The notes beneath the pieces were generated by a model. The model did not search any database, had not been told where the DNA came from, and saw nothing but the letters and a program-made list of their open reading frames with translations. The position numbers were made by a program, and so were the translations under genes. This document shows, piece after piece, positions 1-5,210 of a DNA stretch of 7,398 nt. How positions within the stretch are numbered: position 1 is the first letter of the stretch; each line of letters starts with the position of its first letter. Source of the DNA: DASZMJ01 sp035551935 (lineage in GTDB: Bacteria > Planctomycetota > Planctomycetia > Isosphaerales > Isosphaeraceae); NCBI GenBank assembly GCA_035551935.1, contig DASZMJ010000079.1, forward strand, positions 1 through 7,398, written 5' to 3'.

Positions 1-2
1 GC

Positions 3-668
3 CAGGAGGCGGAGGACCGGGCGCTCTTGGACACGAGCCCGGAGGGGGAGAAGCGGTACCGGTACGAGGGTCAGGCGGTGCGGCACCTGCACAAGGTCAT
101 CGACCAGTACTGCAAAGGGCGGCAGGGCTGGTTCGAGCCCAGGGTCGGGACTCGGCGGCGGCCGGCGCCGAACGAACCCACCGCCGAAGTGCTGATGGAG
201 ATGGCGGTTGCGACGGTCGCGGCGGGAGCGACGCCGGTCGCGACTGACCCTCACCCCCGGGGCGAGGGTGAGCCGTCGTCCTCCCTCTCCTCCGGGGAGC
301 GGGCCGGGATGCGGGTCTCCTCCGACGCCGACCCCGCCCCGGCGCCGAACGAATCCACCGCCGAAGTGGTGAATTCCCCAAGGGTTGCGTCGAACGCACC
401 GGCCAGGGGCGAGACGCGGGAGGCGGGATCGACGCCGGTCGCAACGGACCCTCACCCCGGCCCGCTCCCCGGAGGAGAGGGAGGAGATTCGGACCTCGCC
501 CCGGCGGCGAAGGACCCCGCGGCGCCGAACGAACCCACCGCCGAAGTCAAAGTGGCTCAAGGGGTTCCGACGCCATCGCCGCGACCGGAAGGGGCGATCC
601 GCCGCGAGTCGTTCGTGGCGACGACACCGCCGATGCCGCGGGTCATCGACGGGATCCGGGTCCGTTGA
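3..668 (+). CDS. 3' end of a hypothetical protein with repeat-rich tail (partial)
   Basis: The frame is open from the left edge (it reads QEAEDRALLDTSPEGEKRYR at the start), so this is the C-terminal part of a longer gene; the first possible start inside it (TTG at 27) is probably not real. The first 45 or so residues look like folded, charged helical protein (LDTSPEGEKRYRYEG, LHKVIDQYCKGR). The rest is low-complexity tail carrying three copies of APNE(P/S)TAEV and two of TPVATDPHP...GEG. From memory, planctomycetes have many proteins that begin with a GPRTPEGK-type motif and end in a helix of this LLDTSPEGE...RYE type followed by NEPT repeats. That family has no function I can name, and the diagnostic N-terminus is outside the window. 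The frame ends in TGA at 666-668. The tail may be non-coding repeat DNA that merely stays open. Confidence is fair for a coding end, low for the family. Confidence 0.55.
   Translation, partial: QEAEDRALLDTSPEGEKRYRYEGQAVRHLHKVIDQYCKGRQGWFEPRVGTRRRPAPNEPTAEVLMEMAVATVAAGATPVATDPHPRGEGEPSSSLSSGERAGMRVSSDADPAPAPNESTAEVVNSPRVASNAPARGETREAGSTPVATDPHPGPLPGGEGGDSDLAPAAKDPAAPNEPTAEVKVAQGVPTPSPRPEGAIRRESFVATTPPMPRVIDGIRVR
164..547 (+). repeat. three spaced copies of a 27-bp NEPTAEV-coding module
   Basis: Copies lie at 164-190, 341-367 and 521-547. The first and third are identical over 27 bases; the second has one change (C to T, giving Ser instead of Pro). Start-to-start distances are 177 and 180 bp, so all copies are in the same reading frame and encode APNE(P/S)TAEV. 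The DNA between copies is only partly similar. The pattern suggests duplication of a coding module within a disordered tail. Confidence 0.75.
230..487 (+). repeat. two copies of a TPVATDPHP..GEG-coding, hairpin-forming repeat
   Basis: The shared block gacgccggtcgc begins at 230 and 431. Each copy continues into ccctcacccc and then a G-rich complementary part. The first copy has perfect 7-base arms (250-256 CTCACCC against 266-272 GGGTGAG). The second reads in frame as DPHPGPLPGGEG. Segments encoding PHP.PLP.GEG are, from general knowledge, a common dispersed palindromic repeat in bacterial genomes that often invades gene ends, so these are probably copies of such an element inside the tail of the left-edge gene. 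Confidence 0.6.
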
Positions 669-686
669 CGGCGACAGACGGGCCGG

Positions 687-716
687 TTGCGAGCGATGGT
701 CGGGGCGCGTTAGGCT
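687..716 (+). promoter_or_regulatory. candidate sigma-70-like promoter for the thioesterase gene
   Basis: TTGCGA (687-692) is followed after 18 bp by TAGGCT (711-716), in the 111-bp gap between the left-edge gene and the thioesterase. The predicted transcript start would lie about 55 bp before the ATG at 780. The match to consensus is partial (4 of 6 in the -35 box), but the layout resembles the candidates before the TPR gene and the 80-residue gene. Confidence 0.4.
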
Positions 717-779
717 GCGACGGGACGCGCGGGGGGCTCGTCGCCCGATCCCGGCCGTCCGTCTCCGCGCGCGAGGCCG

Positions 780-1253
780 ATGTCGCCCATGGCTACGCCG
801 CCGCCGGTCGCCGAGACCCTGACCCATCGCCTGGTCCTGCCGCGCGACGCCAACCACCACGGCAGCCTCTACGCCGGCGCGTTGATGACGCTGGCGCTGG
901 AGGCCGGCTACGCGACCGCCTATCGTGCCGTCGGGGCGACGGCCAACCTCGTGCTCAAGCGGGTGCTCGACCTCCGCTGCTACGAGCCGGTGCCCGTCGG
1001 CCGGGTCGTCGAGATCCGCGGCCGGGAGGTCCACCGCGCCCGGGCGCAGGTCGTCGTCGCGCTGATCGGCACCCCGTTGCCCGGCCGCGGCGGCCCCTGG
1101 ATGGACGGGCTGATGCAGTTCGTCCAGGTCGACCCCGCCGGCCGCCCCGAGCCCCTCGCCGGCGAGCCCCCCACGGCCGTCGACGACGACTTACCCCCGC
1201 CCTGGCCCCCGTTGCGTGGCCGCGCGCTGCGGCTGCTGGCGGTCCGGTCGTGA
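780..1253 (+). CDS. hotdog-fold acyl-CoA thioesterase
   Basis: This 157-residue protein resembles YciA/BACH-type acyl-CoA hydrolases, which cleave acyl-CoA to free acid and CoA in the cytoplasm, normally as hexamers of hotdog domains. The N-terminal part shows the family pattern: HRLVLPRDANHHGSLYAG (residues 16-33, compare P.D.N..G..FGG in YciA) leads into the hotdog helix LMTLALEAGYATA (35-47). Then come LVLKRVLDLRCYEPVPVGRV and the last strand MQFVQVDPAGRPEPL, as in YciA (F.YVAVD..GKP). The usual catalytic aspartate of the helix appears to be replaced by Glu41, with one extra helix residue before it. The length is normal for a single-hotdog enzyme. ATG at 780 is used; ATG at 789 (Met4) is an alternative, and no strong ribosome-binding site distinguishes them. 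Substrate range cannot be told. The next gene starts 84 bp downstream and probably has its own promoter. Confidence 0.82.
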   Translation: MSPMATPPPVAETLTHRLVLPRDANHHGSLYAGALMTLALEAGYATAYRAVGATANLVLKRVLDLRCYEPVPVGRVVEIRGREVHRARAQVVVALIGTPLPGRGGPWMDGLMQFVQVDPAGRPEPLAGEPPTAVDDDLPPPWPPLRGRALRLLAVRS

Positions 1254-1261
1254 ACCGTGCC

Positions 1262-1290
1262 TTGGCACCGGCGCCGGGGCGCGGTAGGGT
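1262..1290 (+). promoter_or_regulatory. candidate sigma-70-like promoter for the TPR gene
   Basis: TTGGCA (1262-1267, five of six matches to the -35 consensus) is separated by exactly 17 bp from TAGGGT (1285-1290). It starts nine bases after the thioesterase stop codon and about 47 bp before the ATG of the TPR gene. Transcription would start near 1297, giving a leader of about 40 bases. This supports the start chosen at 1337 and an independent transcript. Confidence 0.5.
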
Positions 1291-1336
1291 GGCGGGGGTG
1301 GTCGTTGATGCGAGGCCCCGGGCGTGGGGGTGGGCG

Positions 1337-2641
1337 ATGGACTTCGGGACGTTGCGACGGGCCGCGGCGATCGTCGCGGCGATGGCCCTGCTGCCGGGTG
1401 TCGCCCGGGCCCAGGCCCGGGACGGCAAGGACTTGGCGGCGGCGCGGGCGGCCTGGGTCGAGCGGTCGCGGGCCGGCAGCAAGCTCTTCGACGAGGGCCG
1501 GTACGCCGAGGCCCTGGAATGCTACGAGGCGGCCGCGGAGATCGCCGGCGGGATCGGCGAAGGGGTGGTCGACTACCAGGACGGCCCCCTCTGCCCGTCG
1601 GCCTCGTCGGTCATGATCGGCGCCTTGCTGGCGGCGCGGGGCGAGTACGACGCGGCCGAGAAGCACTTCGCCGAGGCGGCCAGCTTCGCCTCCAGGTACT
1701 TCGACGGCGGCAAGAGCGAGATCGAGGGCATGGCCCGGTCCGGCCTGGCCTTCGTCCAGGCGGCCCGGGGGAAGTACGACGAGGCCGTGCGGCTCGACCG
1801 CCTGGCCCTGTCCCACTACGAGAACAGCGTGCAAGGCGGCGGCGTGCCGATGCCCGGCGTCGTCGGCCGCTCGTGCCTGGAGCTCGCCCTCGAGGAGATC
1901 GCCCGCGACCGGTTCGACAGCGCGACGGTCTACCTCGACAAGGCCGAGGCGGTCCAGGAGGTCCAGCGCAAGCTGAAGTTCGGGCCCAAGCCGGTCGACG
2001 AGGCCGTGCTGCGGGTCGTCCGGGGGCACCTGCGATGGCGCCAGGGGCGGCTCTCCGAGGCGGCCGACCTCCACGCCGAAGGCCTCCAACTGGCCCGCAA
2101 GGTCCGCGAGGGGCACCCGCTGGAGGCCTTCGCGCTGGTCGGGCTCGGCGAGGTCGAGCTGGCGCGCGGCCGGCTCGACCAGGCCGAGGGCCACTTCCGC
2201 TCGGCGTTGAAGGTCCGCGAGGCGGCCCTTGGCCGGGAGCACCGCGAGCTCGCCTATTGCCTCGACGGCCTCGGCCGCGTCGCCGCCGCCCGCGGCCGCG
2301 CCGAGGAGGCCGCCGAGCACCTCCGCCGCGCCGCGGCGATCCTCAAGGGCTCGCTCGGCCCCGACCACCCCGACACCCGACGCGTCGCCGCCCACCTCGA
2401 CGCCGTCCGCAACCCCCGGCCCGAGCCCCGGGACAAGCCCCGGGCCGTCGGCAAGCCCGGCCCCAAGGGCCGGCCCGCCGAGCCGGCCCGGTTCCTCGCC
2501 ATCCCCTCGCTGCTCGGCGACGACGAGATCTACCACGGCAAGGAGTGGCGCCACCTGATGCAAGGCCACCGCCGCGCCACGCCCAAGGCCCCGAAGCCCG
2601 CCCCGCCGCGCCCGAAGTCGGCCGGGCCCGTGCAGAAGTGA
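1337..2641 (+). CDS. exported tetratricopeptide-repeat protein
   Basis: The 434-residue product begins with a signal peptide: basic LRR at 6-8, hydrophobic AAAIVAAMALLPGVA, and an ARA site at 23-25, so it is probably exported. The frame is open far upstream (to 665), but the signal peptide and the promoter at 1262-1290 point to ATG 1337; the upstream extension is Arg/Pro-rich and lies over the thioesterase. About seven TPR-like helix pairs follow, roughly at residues 44-70, 88-118, 132-160, 175-205, 215-250, 255-290 and 297-330. Typical cores are LFDEGRYAEALECYEAA, LGEVELARGRLDQAEGHF and LGRVAAARGRAEEAAEHL. The last two repeats have the kinesin-light-chain style (LGPDHPDTRRV). A Pro/Lys-rich tail from about 350 contains one conserved-looking island, FLAIPSLLGDDEIYHGKEW. 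TPR arrays bind partner proteins; the partner is unknown. No catalytic motif is visible. Confidence 0.85.
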   Translation: MDFGTLRRAAAIVAAMALLPGVARAQARDGKDLAAARAAWVERSRAGSKLFDEGRYAEALECYEAAAEIAGGIGEGVVDYQDGPLCPSASSVMIGALLAARGEYDAAEKHFAEAASFASRYFDGGKSEIEGMARSGLAFVQAARGKYDEAVRLDRLALSHYENSVQGGGVPMPGVVGRSCLELALEEIARDRFDSATVYLDKAEAVQEVQRKLKFGPKPVDEAVLRVVRGHLRWRQGRLSEAADLHAEGLQLARKVREGHPLEAFALVGLGEVELARGRLDQAEGHFRSALKVREAALGREHRELAYCLDGLGRVAAARGRAEEAAEHLRRAAAILKGSLGPDHPDTRRVAAHLDAVRNPRPEPRDKPRAVGKPGPKGRPAEPARFLAIPSLLGDDEIYHGKEWRHLMQGHRRATPKAPKPAPPRPKSAGPVQK

Positions 2642-2644
2642 ATG

Positions 2645-2675
2645 ATAAAAAAATGTGAACTATTTTTTATAAAAT
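2645..2675. other. AT-rich spacer with imperfect inverted repeat
   Basis: Directly after the TPR stop codon there is a sharp AT-rich block in GC-rich surroundings. ATAAAAAAAT (2645-2654) faces ATTTTTTAT (2662-2670), an inverted repeat differing by one base in the A/T run, followed by AAAAT. It has no GC stem, so it is not a classical intrinsic terminator, though the T run could contribute to termination on either strand. The rest of the 177-bp gap to the next gene holds a candidate promoter (2692-2721) and a GC-rich leader with no other recognised feature. Confidence 0.4.
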
Positions 2676-2691
2676 CGGCGGGGCCCTCCTC

Positions 2692-2721
2692 CTGGCCCGC
2701 GGGGGGCGGGGTCGTTACAAT
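2692..2721 (+). promoter_or_regulatory. candidate promoter for the 80-residue gene
   Basis: TACAAT (2716-2721) is a good -10 box preceded by GTCGT. The -35 position, 18 bp upstream, holds only CTGGCC, a weak match. A transcript would begin near 2728 and carry a leader of about 90 bases to the ATG at 2819. Confidence 0.35.
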
Positions 2722-2818
2722 GGCGCGGGCCCGGGGGGCCGGGGAGGGACGATACGGATCGAACTGTGTTCATCCAGTCGGGTCGAGACGGACCGCAACG
2801 AACGGAGTGACCCCGATC

Positions 2819-3061
2819 ATGGCGAAGCTGCGACTGTTGAAGACCGGGCACGGCGACCTCTGCCTGGCCGAGTGGGACGCGGAGCGGCCCGAGACCGTCG
2901 CCGGGGCTCGGGCGGCGTTCGCCGAGCACCTGACCCCCGGCCGCCTGGCCTTCCGCCTGGATGGCCCCGGCCGCTCCCGCCCCCTCCGCGAGTTCGACGC
3001 CGGGGCCCCGGAGATCCTCCTGGTCCCGGCGATCCAGGGAGGATCGTCGGAAAAGTGCTGA
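2819..3061 (+). CDS. small protein of unknown function with a Gly-Gly-containing tail
   Basis: The 80-residue product starts MAKLRLLKTGHGDLCLAEWD and has GGAG at 2804-2807 as ribosome-binding site, 11 bases before the ATG. The frame is open back to 2642, but that part is AT-rich spacer and promoter and shows no protein character. The visible body is a strand-like N-terminus (residues 1-20), a helix (PETVAGARAAFAEHL, 24-38), strand LAFRLD (43-48), then LREFDAGAPEILLVPAIQGG (56-75). From memory, small proteins with an REFDP.AEEI.LVP..GG ending occur in planctomycetes and some phages, without a function I can name. The size, strand-helix-strand layout and GG end recall ubiquitin-like or MoaD/ThiS-like proteins, but I see no E1, E2 or JAB gene nearby. 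The last residues (EKC) and the stop codon lie in the inverted repeat starting at 3051, so the natural end may have been altered. The product is likely cytoplasmic. Confidence 0.65.
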   Translation: MAKLRLLKTGHGDLCLAEWDAERPETVAGARAAFAEHLTPGRLAFRLDGPGRSRPLREFDAGAPEILLVPAIQGGSSEKC

Positions 3062-3134
3062 GTGCGGAGTAACGAGTGCTGAGTCAGGAAAGATGGTCTT
3101 ACTCAGCACTCGTTACTCCGCACTCAGCACTTTT
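3051..3134. repeat. perfect 34-bp inverted repeat with 16-base loop; possible bidirectional terminator
   Basis: The left arm, 3051-3084 (beginning aaaagtgctgagtgcggagt), and the right arm, 3101-3134, are exact reverse complements over 34 bases. The loop is 3085-3100. Each arm contains the short module AGTGCTGAGT twice, split by GCGGAGTAACG. A run of five T follows the right arm (3131-3135) and four T end the left arm read on the other strand, so the structure could terminate transcription in both directions. The arms are much longer than a usual intrinsic terminator, and the module resembles the dispersed AGTGCTGAGTGC-type palindromic repeats found in many genomes. I therefore read it as a mobile-type palindromic repeat (REP/MITE-like) that may also terminate transcription. 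Confidence 0.9.
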
Positions 3135-3157
3135 TCCTGAGGCACTCGGCACTTTTT
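3120..3157 (+). repeat. direct repeat of the palindrome end module
   Basis: GCACTCAGCACTTTTT (3120-3135, the outer end of the right arm) is repeated as GCACTCGGCACTTTTT (3142-3157) with one mismatch in 16 bases, separated by CCTGAG. It suggests a tandem or degenerate second copy of the repeat element. It ends five bases before the ATG at 3163, so the downstream gene has no normal leader. Confidence 0.75.
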
Positions 3158-3162
3158 GAATC

Positions 3163-4026
3163 ATGATTCGCACGGGCTACCTCCGCTGGGAGATCGAGGC
3201 CGACGACGGCCGCAGCGCCGCGGACGCGCGGGCGCGGGAGGTGCGGCTGCTGGCGCGGCCGAGCTACCGGGTCGTGCGGGTGAAGAACCGGGGGCACCGC
3301 GACGCGGCCGAGCGGTTCACCCGGGGCGAAGGGGCGTATGATGATGTGTTGCGGGCGGTGGCGCGGCCGGGTTCGGAGGTCGACGTGACGATCCCCGACG
3401 TCGGCCCGCACGTCTTCCGCTACAGCATGGACGACCGCCGCGACCGGCCGCGGTACTGGATGGACAAGCTCCGCCGCGAGGTCGGGGCCTTCGGGCACGA
3501 GGTCGTCCGGGTCGCCGCCGGCTTCCCGCAGATGGTCATCGCCAGCCCGGCCTTGCGGGCCGGCTACGCCCGGCTGGTCGCGCACGAGGCCTTCCGCGTC
3601 ATCGAGGGCAAGGCCGCCCCCGGCCCGACCCGCGACGACGAGCCGATGCGGCTCGACGCCTCGGCCTACCGGGCCGGCGTCCCCGAGCTCGTCGCCGCCG
3701 AGCTCGTCCGCGACGTCGTCGAGCCCAAGGAGTTCGACGAGTTCTGCCGGTTCGACCGGGTGACCGTCTCGTCCGGCGGCGAGCACTACCGGATCCCCCG
3801 TCGTCCCCACGCCCTGATCGAGGTCTGGGACGCCCGGACCCTCCGCGGCACGGCCCGCCTCTGCGTCGTCTTCCAGGACCCCGGCATGCCGCCGTCGGAT
3901 GAAGTCGTGATGAAGTACCTCCTCGCCAAGCACCAGCCCGAGCTGCTCTGGCAGGTCGGCGTCCGCTTCTCCCCCCCCACCGGCAAGTTCGACGGCGCCC
4001 CTCCCCGGCGCCGGCGGTCGGATTGA
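3163..4026 (+). CDS. hypothetical protein, 287 residues, unknown function
   Basis: I do not recognise this protein. It starts MIRTGYLRWEIEADDGRS; an in-frame TGA at 3157-3159 rules out any earlier start, and there is no ribosome-binding site because repeat DNA precedes the ATG. An in-frame GTG at 3241, with GCGGGAG just before it, is an alternative. Codon use (GC-rich third positions) and protein character support coding on this strand. The N-terminal part (1-90) is mixed strand with many Arg. The middle (100-150) is helical: YWMDKLRREVGAFGHEVVRV, then FPQMVIASPALRAGYARLVAHEAFRVI. The C-terminal part looks like a compact beta-rich domain (about 195-270), with HYRIPRRPHALIEVWDA, ARLCVVFQDPGMPPSDEVVM and LWQVGVRF. 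There are two cysteines (in DEFCRFD and RLCVVF), and no signal peptide or membrane segment. The gene lies between the palindromic repeat and the TIR pair, 66 bp before the latter, so co-transcription with the TIR genes is possible but unproven. Confidence 0.75.
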   Translation: MIRTGYLRWEIEADDGRSAADARAREVRLLARPSYRVVRVKNRGHRDAAERFTRGEGAYDDVLRAVARPGSEVDVTIPDVGPHVFRYSMDDRRDRPRYWMDKLRREVGAFGHEVVRVAAGFPQMVIASPALRAGYARLVAHEAFRVIEGKAAPGPTRDDEPMRLDASAYRAGVPELVAAELVRDVVEPKEFDEFCRFDRVTVSSGGEHYRIPRRPHALIEVWDARTLRGTARLCVVFQDPGMPPSDEVVMKYLLAKHQPELLWQVGVRFSPPTGKFDGAPPRRRRSD

Positions 4027-4092
4027 GGGCGGGCCGGGGTTGCCGGCGAGGAATCCCGAGGGGGGCCCCCGATCACGACAAGGCGGCGACTC

Positions 4093-4530
4093 GTGGCGCG
4101 AACAGCACGTGGCCCAAGGAAGCCGGGAGGATCCGATGATTATCAGGTCTTCGTCAGCCACGCCACGGCCGACAAGTGGATCGCCACCGTGATCTGCGAG
4201 AAGATCGAGGCTGCGGGGGCGACGACGTTCCGGGACGATCGAGACATCGAGGGAGGCGACAACATCCCCGACAAGGTCCTGGCGCAGATCCGGCGATCGA
4301 GGGAGATGGTCGTCATCCTGACCCCCAAGTCGGTCGACAGGCCCTGGGTCCTCATCGAGGTCGGCGCCGCGTTGGGGCGTGGCCGGGGGATACGGATCGT
4401 GCCGATCCTTTACCACGTCGAGATCGACCCGATCCCGGAGATGCTCAAATCGAAGCGGGCCTATCACCTGAATGACTTCGATTCCTACCTGAAGGGCGTG
4501 TCGGATCGGGTCCGAGGGGGCGCGCGATGA
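4093..4530 (+). CDS. TIR-domain protein (first of a tandem pair)
   Basis: This 145-residue protein is essentially a stand-alone TIR domain. A short basic N-terminus (1-16) leads to strand A with box-1-like YQVFVSHATADKW (17-29), then helix A, FRDDRDIEGGDNI (46-58, the box-2/BB-loop region), strand C MVVILTPKSV (72-81), and PWVLIEVGAAL (84-94). Glu89 in the W...E motif corresponds to the glutamate of bacterial TIR NAD glycohydrolases, so NAD cleavage or nucleotide-signal synthesis is plausible. IRIVPILYHVEIDPIPEML forms the next strand and loop. GTG at 4093 is the only start available between the preceding in-frame stop (4024) and the domain; AAGGCGG at 4080-4086 can serve as ribosome-binding site. 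The stop codon overlaps the start of the second TIR gene (ATGA, 4527-4530), indicating translational coupling. GC content is lower than in the preceding gene. No signal peptide is visible. Confidence 0.9.
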   Translation: MARTARGPRKPGGSDDYQVFVSHATADKWIATVICEKIEAAGATTFRDDRDIEGGDNIPDKVLAQIRRSREMVVILTPKSVDRPWVLIEVGAALGRGRGIRIVPILYHVEIDPIPEMLKSKRAYHLNDFDSYLKGVSDRVRGGAR

Positions 4531-5153
4531 GTGTTTCGACGAAGGTTCACGACATCTTCCTCTCGGCCTCGACGCGCGATCGCGCCGTCGCCAGCGTCGT
4601 CCGCACGGCCTTCGAGGAGGAGGGGCTCGCCACCTTCTCCGACGCGGAAGTCGGCCGACCCGGAGCGCGTTGGGAAGAGGTGGCCCGGGAGGCGATCTCC
4701 GAGTCGTTGGCCTTCGTGGCGCTGTTGACGCCGGCCTCCGTCAGGTCCCCGTGGCTCGCCCTCGAGTACGGCCTCGCACGAGGCTGGAATAAGTCGATTT
4801 ATTTGTTGACGAGCGAGGTCGAGGCCGGCGAAGTCCCCCCGTTCTTGCGCGAATACGTCGCCCACCCCGTGGCGCGGGTCGCCGAGGTCGTCGAGGCCGT
4901 CAAGCGCGACGCCCGGCCGTTGTCCGATCGGGAGGCCGGCCTCCTGATCGATTCCTACAAGGACGTGGGCGTCTCGGCCGATCGGCTGGCGGTCCGCCCG
5001 GCTTCGTTGGATGCCCTGGCGCGTCGGTTCAACGAGCAGGCCGGCTCGAACCGGCCCGCCGAGCAACTGCTCCAGGAGCTGTTCCGCCTGCGAAAGCGGC
5101 GGAAGCTCCCCGGCCTGCCCAAGAGCGGCAAGGGTCGCGAGCGGCGGTCGTGA
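4527..5153 (+). CDS. TIR-domain protein with C-terminal helical domain (second of the pair)
   Basis: The 208-residue product has an N-terminal TIR domain (about 6-120). HDIFLSASTRDR (8-19) is box 1 with Ala-Ser where many TIRs have His or Tyr. It is followed by TFSDAEVGRPGARWEEV (36-52), FVALLTPASV (63-72) and PWLALEYGLARG (75-86), with Glu80 at the catalytic position, and then SIYLLTSEVEAGEVPPFL. Residues about 130-195 form a separate, mostly helical domain: LSDREAGLLIDSYKDVGV, DRLAVRPASLDALARRFNEQ, and EQLLQELFRLRKRRKLPGLP, ending in a basic tail. I cannot name it; a protein-binding adaptor or small nucleic-acid-binding domain would both fit. Translation starts at ATG 4527 inside the end of the first TIR gene, so the two proteins are probably made together and may form a complex. 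The pair could be an antiphage or signalling module, but no known effector partner is adjacent. Confidence 0.88.
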   Translation: MSVSTKVHDIFLSASTRDRAVASVVRTAFEEEGLATFSDAEVGRPGARWEEVAREAISESLAFVALLTPASVRSPWLALEYGLARGWNKSIYLLTSEVEAGEVPPFLREYVAHPVARVAEVVEAVKRDARPLSDREAGLLIDSYKDVGVSADRLAVRPASLDALARRFNEQAGSNRPAEQLLQELFRLRKRRKLPGLPKSGKGRERRS

Positions 5154-5172
5154 CGGTCGCCGCGACGGTCAG

Positions 5173-5210
5173 ATTCATATAATATTATTATGTGTTATTA
5201 TTCGTAAGGA
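5173..5210 (+). promoter_or_regulatory. AT-rich leader with TATAAT and ribosome-binding site of the CHAD gene
   Basis: The 67-bp gap after the TIR pair contains an AT-rich stretch with a perfect TATAAT at 5178-5183. No convincing -35 box lies 16-18 bp upstream. TAAGGA at 5205-5210 is a good ribosome-binding site ten bases before ATG 5221 and fixes that start against the longer open frame reaching back to 5011. Confidence 0.4.

Noticed and set aside
164..547. Possible CRISPR-like array because of three 27-bp repeats
   Set aside because: Spacing is 150 bp or more, the spacers are partly similar to one another, the repeats stay in coding frame, and there is no cas gene.
665..1336. Upstream extension of the TPR gene frame
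   Set aside because: The extension is Arg/Pro-rich, lies over the thioesterase gene in another frame, and would bury the signal peptide that begins at 1337.
980..2569. Long open frame on the minus strand opposite the thioesterase and TPR genes
   Set aside because: Its product is a compositional shadow rich in Leu/Gly/Arg with no recognisable motif; the plus-strand TPR repeats and signal peptide are decisive.
2645..2670. Intrinsic terminator after the TPR gene
   Set aside because: The inverted repeat consists only of A/T pairs with one mismatch and has no GC stem, so I list it only as an AT-rich spacer.
3124..4467. Long open frame on the minus strand (447 codons)
   Set aside because: It is the mirror of the 287-residue gene and the first TIR gene, caused by GC-rich third positions. 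Its protein is low-complexity (Gly/Asp/Arg-rich) and shows no domain, while the plus strand has clear TIR motifs.
4093..5153. Naming the TIR pair as a Thoeris system
   Set aside because: No ThsA-like gene (SIR2 or SLOG domain) is found on either side; the neighbours are an unknown protein and a CHAD protein.
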